Assembly (NCBI GenBank): GCA_963691705.1
Contig: OY829537.1
Location: 77,707,352-77,771,351 of the forward strand
DNA: 64,000 bases
Direction: 5' to 3'
DNA from: Viola odorata
Lineage: Eukaryota > Streptophyta > Magnoliopsida > Malpighiales > Violaceae
The notes below the pieces were generated by a model, which saw only the letters and a list, made by a program, of their open reading frames with translations, did not search any database and had not been told where the DNA came from. The translations under genes were made by a program, and so were the position numbers. This document shows positions 58,991 to 64,000 of this stretch, piece after piece. Each line of letters starts with the position of its first letter. The first letter of the stretch is position 1.

Positions 58991-59211
58991 ACGAAAATTT
59001 GAACGAACATTCTTTCAAAGAAAAAGGAATTGATTTGATTTTCTTAAACAAAGAGGTCATTTTCGTTCCACGCAAAAAGACTTGGGGGCAAGCCATGGGT
59101 TAAATGTAGAAATATTTGATATTTCTCACATTATCAATTGCTTTTTCTTTCCACCTGTTGCTGCTTCATGTTTGTTTCCTTCTTAATTGCAGAGTACAGA
59201 TACGGAAATCA

Positions 59212-59418
59212 ACACTCAACATTGGGTCTTTGATGAAGAAATCATTGTAAATCCCTCATCTTGGATTTGTTGTTAAAATCCAATCAACAAATAGAATGGA
59301 GAACGGTACCACTCCTCAACATTGGGTCTTCGATCACAACATCGTTGTAATGCCCACATCTTGGATTTTCATTAAAATCCAATCAAAAATCGATTGGAGT
59401 ACGTTACCACTCCCAAAT
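59212..59418 (+). repeat. Direct repeat of about 101 bp, two copies
   Basis: Both contain CAACATTGGGTCTT(T/C)GAT, CATCTTGGATTT and TTAAAATCCAATCAA. A decayed half-unit of the 70-bp array (ATGTGGCGGATCACGC) follows at about 59427. Confidence 0.75.
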
Positions 59419-59523
59419 CAAATTCATGTGGCGGATCACGCTCCCCCACATTCAAATCAATTTCAGTTCATAAGGTAAGTTCAAGGTAAGACTTGCTTTA
59501 CCCAACACTCATATTTAAATTTC

Positions 59524-60680
59524 TGTCAAACGTATGGACTGCGAAGGTACACCCTCGCCGATTACGTATTTAAATTTCTGTCAAACGTATGGACTGCGAA
59601 GGTACACCCTCGCCGATTACGTATTTAAATTTCTGTCAAAACGTATGGACTGCGAAGGTACACCCTCGCCGATTACGTATCTAATTTTCTGTCAAACGTA
59701 TGGACTGCGAAGGTACATCCCCGCCGATTACGTATCTAATTTTCTGTCAAACGTATGGACTGCGAAGGTACATCCCCGCCGATTACGTATTTAAATTTCT
59801 GTCAAACGTATGGACTGCGAAGGTACACCCTCGCCGATTACGTATCTAATTTTCTGTCAAACGTATGGACTGCGAAGGTACATCCCCGCCGATTACGTAT
59901 CTAATTTTCTGTCAAACGTATGGACTGCGAAGGTACATCCCCGCCGATTACGTATTTAAATTTCTGTCAAACGTATGGACTGCGAAGGTACATCCCCGCC
60001 GATTACGTATCTAATTTTCTGTCAAACGTATGGACTGCGAAGGTACATCCCCGCCGATTACGTATTTAAATTTCTGTCAAACGTATGGACTGCGAAGGTA
60101 CACCCTCGCCGATTACGTATCTAATTTTCTGTCAAACGTATGGACTGCGAAGGTACATCCCGCCGATTACGTATCTAATTTTCTGTCAAACGTATGGACT
60201 GCGAAGGTACATCCCCGCCGATTACGTATTTAAATTTCTGTCAAACGTATGGACTGCGAAGGTACACCCTCGCCGATTACGTATCTAATTTTCTATCAAA
60301 CGTATGGACTGCGAAGGTACATCCCCGCCGATTACGTATCTAATTTTCTGTCAAACGTATGGACTGCGAAGGTACATCCCCGCCGATTACGTATTTAAAT
60401 TTCTGTCAAACGTATGGACTGCGAAGGTACATCCCCGCCGATTACGTATTTAAATTTCTGTCAAACGTATGGACTGCGAAGGTACATCCCCGCCGATTAC
60501 GTATTTAAATTTCTGTCAAACGTATGGACTGCGAAGGTACATCCCCGCCGATTACGTATTTAAATTTCTGTCAAACGTATGGACTGCGAAGGTACATCCT
60601 CGCCGATTATGAATTTAAATTTCTGTCAGCGTATGGACTGCGAGTGCACATCACCGCCCTACGCATTTAAATTTCTGTCA
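59524..60680 (+). repeat. Tandem array of about 21 copies of a 55-bp unit
   Basis: The unit runs CGTATGGACTGCGAAGGTAC, ATCCCCGCCGATTACGTAT, then TTAAATTTCTGTCAAA. Two subtypes alternate irregularly (ATTTAAATTTC and ATCTAATTTTC; ACCCTCGCC and ATCCCCGCC). Twenty copies are nearly perfect and the last is degenerate. Confidence 0.95.
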
Positions 60681-60689
60681 ACATATTCT

Positions 60690-61265
60690 CTCTTTCAGCA
60701 TCGTCCGTGACTGCGATAGCCTCGCCCGGATACCTTTACTTTTCAGCATCGTCCGTGACTGCGATAGCCTCACCCGGGCACACAGAGCACGCAGTGGCTT
60801 TCAACCACTCACCAGTTTACCAATGCGGTGGCTTCCAACCACTCTCCATTTCAGCTCATACGGTAGGTTCAAGCATCGTCCGTGACTGCGATAGCCTCGC
60901 ACGGACATACATTTACACCAACGCAGTGGCGTCCAACCACTCGACAACGCAGTGGCTTCCAATCGCTCGACACCACCCTCCTGAATATCCGAGAAGGCCA
61001 TCTTCCTCACCATCAGAGACATTTTCCTCAATAATCCGACCAAAGGTACGTTGCTTTGAACCCAAGGTACGTTCCAAACACTCATTTAAATTTCTGTCAG
61101 CGTATGGACTGCGAGTGCACATCACCGCCCTACGCATCTAATTTTCTGTCAAACGTATGGACTGCGAGTGTACATCACCGCCCTACGTCATTTACTTTCT
61201 GTCAACTGGTATTGGACCGCGAGTGCTACCCTCGCCCTGCAGCATTTACATTTTTACTACTTACG
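60690..61265 (+). repeat. Degenerate flank of the 55-bp array with an inserted 34-bp motif family
   Basis: CATCGTCCGTGACTGCGATA recurs near 60699, 60748 and 60873, and GCAGTGGC(T/G)TCCAA-like words recur between them. Further decayed 55-bp units follow at about 61097, 61156 and 61210. Confidence 0.7.
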
Positions 61266-61377
61266 TTTTTCTCTCTTTCAGTAGGTTGCGATGTGATCGG
61301 GATATGGTAAGTACTTGGGGCAACCATCTTTACTGCTCATCAAAAATTTCAGTTACACTGTATTTTTGATCAGACAG

Positions 61378-61392
61378 TAGAGAGGGGGCAAC
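61378..61392 (+). other. Polypurine tract of the Ogre-like element
   Basis: GTAGAGAGGGGGCAAC precedes the 3' LTR directly, as expected for the plus-strand primer. Confidence 0.7.
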
Positions 61393-64000
61393 TGTTGCTA
61401 CCCGATTTTTGACTTTCTATCACAACCTTTACGTTTTGCCACTTTTTAGCTTGTCTAGATCAAAATTCATGTCGATTCTGGTCCTAGGCTAGTTTGTTTA
61501 AATTTTCTTGTCATTTCGTGCCTTTTTAATTTTTTCGTACTTTTAACTGTCTTTTCGCGAACTCCTATCGGTCTCGAGTAAGGTTCCCGGGACCGAGTGC
61601 AGAACGCCCTTTTTCGTTATTTGATAATTATGTGTTAATTTTCTCTTTCACGCCGCCGCGTTCCGTTTCGTTCAATTTTTGTCGTAAGGGCATTTATTTT
61701 GCGCGCGAACGTTTTGTTGTTTCCGAAAGAGAAAATAAATGCGTTAAATCCGCTTTCGCCTTTTTTCACTGTGCATTACTTTTCTCGTCTTATTTTTCTG
61801 CACGCTTTGGTTCCCTCGTTTCGGATTTATTTTCGTTCTCGAGCGTCTTCGCTCGTACCAAAATATCCCGTTCGTATGGGAATTAATGCATTTAATGCAT
61901 GTTTTGTTTTTGATTGGTCCTCCGAAGGCCTGGCGGACAGGAATATTTGTTGTTCCCTTGATATTATAGTGAACGGATTGACTACAAACAAGGACTTGGA
62001 GGACCACGCCGGACTGGTTTTTGTTCTCCACTTACGGTCGGAGACCACAACCGACTCACTCTAAATTCAACCATGGCTCTTGCCTATAAATACCAAGCTC
62101 TTCACCATCGCGCGAGGACGGGTTGTCGCACCTTTCATCTCCAAAGATCAAACTGAACCAGAGGAGCAAGCAAGGTAAGCGTTTTGAAGCTTTCTCTCAC
62201 TAGCTTCTCTCTTCATAAAAAATCCGTTTATGCATGTATGTATCAAATTGATGGCTTGAACTTGTTTTAAATGATTGATTGATAAGTTATAGGGTCTGTT
62301 CTTGCTCCAATTTGAACATCTACGGCTCGAGCTAATTAATCACGAATTGTTGACTTTAATGCATGTTTTTGGCCATGATAAAATTGCTTGCGTTCCATGG
62401 ATGTTTAGGGCTAATTTTTGATGGGTTTTATTCGTGTGATAGCCATGATAATTCTCTACACGTTAGGAGTTAGTTTCGGGTCGAATGATTGCTTGATTGT
62501 TGGTCACGTTTTTTTTGGTTCACCGAAGGAAGAACGCATGCTTTGGCTACTGTTTTGCTTGCGTTTTGCCTACTGTTTTTGATTGGTTTTGCTGCTGTGT
62601 TGTAGAGTAATATTTCCGGTCTAGTAGGGTAGGATTGGAGGCTCGTTTCGTGTCGAATCGTCCCTGTTTTGTGCCGTTACTCTCTTTGTCTTCTCGCATG
62701 AACGCACGCCCTTTTCCTACTGTTTTTCGGGCTGTTTTGCTACTGATCTTGCTGGGTTTTGTTGCTGCCATGGTTAGGAATGTTTCTAGTCAGTCTTGGG
62801 TGTGGTTCGGGTTGGGTTATAGCTTGGTGTCGCCGGCAATGGAGCGCCGGCGACGTGGTGAAGGAGAACAGCCCCTACGGCTGTTCTCACGAAGAAGATG
62901 AGGGAGGTGACGGGCTTCAGCCCGTCCCTCCTCATTTAAATTGCTGATGGGCTTGGCTTGGCCAAGCCCATGTCCCTTAAGTTGAATTTGTTTCAATTTA
63001 GTCCTTGCGTACACCGATTTAATTTTCGTTAAACTTGTTTAAATCGTTCGTATGATTTTTACATGTTTAATTTGCTAAAATTGCTACATGACCAGTATGC
63101 TGTTTTATTTGTTTTACACCAAGTATGAGGTTTTATTTAATATATCATGTATTTTACCATGAATTTTAAATTGTATGTGTTTACATGATTGTTTTATTTG
63201 CTATGTGTTTGTACCAATTTGTGGTGAAAATTATGAAATGCCCACATGATATATCTATTTATTTTCATGACTGTTTGTATGAAATAAATGATGTATGTGC
63301 TTTTATTATTTATTATCTTTGAGTTCGTACTAACACTCTCGCTTTGTAGGTTGATCTTTGAATTTAATAACTGATTACTAAACCTGTTGTAATAAGTAAT
63401 TACTCATTTCACTTGTTGTATTGATTAGTTATTTCAATTGTTGTAATCATTATTTAGATAATTATTCCGACCTCCAGTTTGTAATAATTAGATAAGTAGT
63501 TTTTTATTATGAACTGTGGTTTGTAATAATTAGTTAAGTAGTTAAAAATCGTGTATGTTTGTTATATCTACGTATTTATGTCAATTGTCATTAACAATGG
63601 TTTTGAAGAGATGGATCGATCAGGGTTCGTCCAAAAAGGTAAGATTACCTTAAAACGTTTCCTTGTATGTTAATAACAAAGGTCCAAAGCCTTAACCTCA
63701 TCGTAAGCATGACCACTTAGGTAACAATAGAACCACCCTATGCGTATGCATGACATATAGAATTGTTATCAAATAAAATCAATCTCACATGCTTACGTGT
63801 TTATATCACTCACGTTTATATACCATGAAATAAACAGTTCTTCTTGTTAAGTGATATGCATGATGGCTCCAAAGGCCATGCCAACCTACGTGCATTCATA
63901 AAAATGTACCTTGCTAGTTTTAGCCATGATAGATCACGTAGTAATTAAGTCATACATGGCCCAATGAAAAAGGTGAGCGTCCGCTCTAGCATCGAGACAA
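61393..64000 (+). repeat. 3' LTR of the Ogre-like element (first 2608 bp)
   Basis: Matches 47533-50140 with a constant offset of 13860. Differences noticed: near 63146 (C against T), 63363 (T against C) and 63405 (C against T). The remaining 380 bp or so lie outside the window. Confidence 0.92.

Larger units (their letters stand above)
47533..64000 (+). mobile_element. Ogre/Tat-like non-autonomous element, very young, runs past the window
   Basis: Order: 5' LTR (47533-50519), arginine-tRNA-type primer-binding site, leader, ORF1, then 8.6 kb without gag or pol but with four families of tandem repeats, a polypurine tract and the 3' LTR from 61393. The LTR offset is a constant 13860 bp, which predicts an end near 64379 and a total of about 16.85 kb. 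ORF1 plus long LTRs plus this primer-binding site point to the Ogre branch of Tat elements. Confidence 0.85.

Noticed and set aside
59534..60288. ORFs of 60-86 residues in the 55-bp array
   Set aside because: By-products of the repeat unit; several overlapping frames are open.

Overview
The window is nuclear DNA from a flowering plant, probably a dicot; I cannot name the species. The evidence is two conserved plant genes with spliceable introns (cytosolic ribosomal protein S11 and the DNA-repair/telomere protein KU70), typical plant MITEs, and LTR retrotransposons of plant-specific lineages (Athila-like, Tat/Ogre-like and several copia types). There is no prokaryotic gene organisation. Most of the predicted ORFs are shadows in repeats or introns.

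Layout. 1-3.35 kb looks like the 3' part of a Tat-type Ty3/gypsy element: three small antisense ORFs, two with their own TATA box, followed by a plus-strand LTR-like stretch. 3.4-9.1 kb holds two degenerate minus-strand copia elements; the LTR of the older one is split by a TIR element, which is itself split by a hAT element. 9.35-10.32 kb is RPS11 (six coding exons). 10.3-13.9 kb is intergenic DNA with a hAT element, a Mutator-like MITE and a Stowaway MITE, the first two with clear target-site duplications. 13.9-23.29 kb is KU70 on the minus strand (18 coding exons, 629 aa), whose full exon chain could be read. A solo LTR lies at 24.18-24.65 kb.

From 25.5 kb to the end the window is nested retrotransposons. 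An Athila-like element (25.5-32.75 kb) is followed by a copia element starting at about 33.44 kb. That copia carries a complete Athila-like element in its leader (34138-43979, TSD ATCCT) and a very young Ogre/Tat-like element in its pol gene (47533 to beyond 64000). Both Athila copies carry gag, protease and the integrase C-terminus but lack RT, RNase H and the integrase core, with the same linker in place of the missing part, so they belong to a non-autonomous family. The Ogre-like element carries only ORF1 (DUF7745-like) and no gag-pol; its body is mostly tandem-repeat arrays (70 bp, 55 bp, about 158 bp and about 180 bp).

The most notable signals are: (1) an almost perfect run of nine alternating heat-shock-element modules in both LTRs of the 34-44 kb element; (2) the repeat-filled, ORF1-only Ogre derivative, whose LTRs differ at about three sites in 2.6 kb; (3) a 3' spacer module shared between the Athila-like elements and the Ogre-like element; (4) antisense genes with their own promoters at 1-2.8 kb; (5) GC-AG introns in both host genes.
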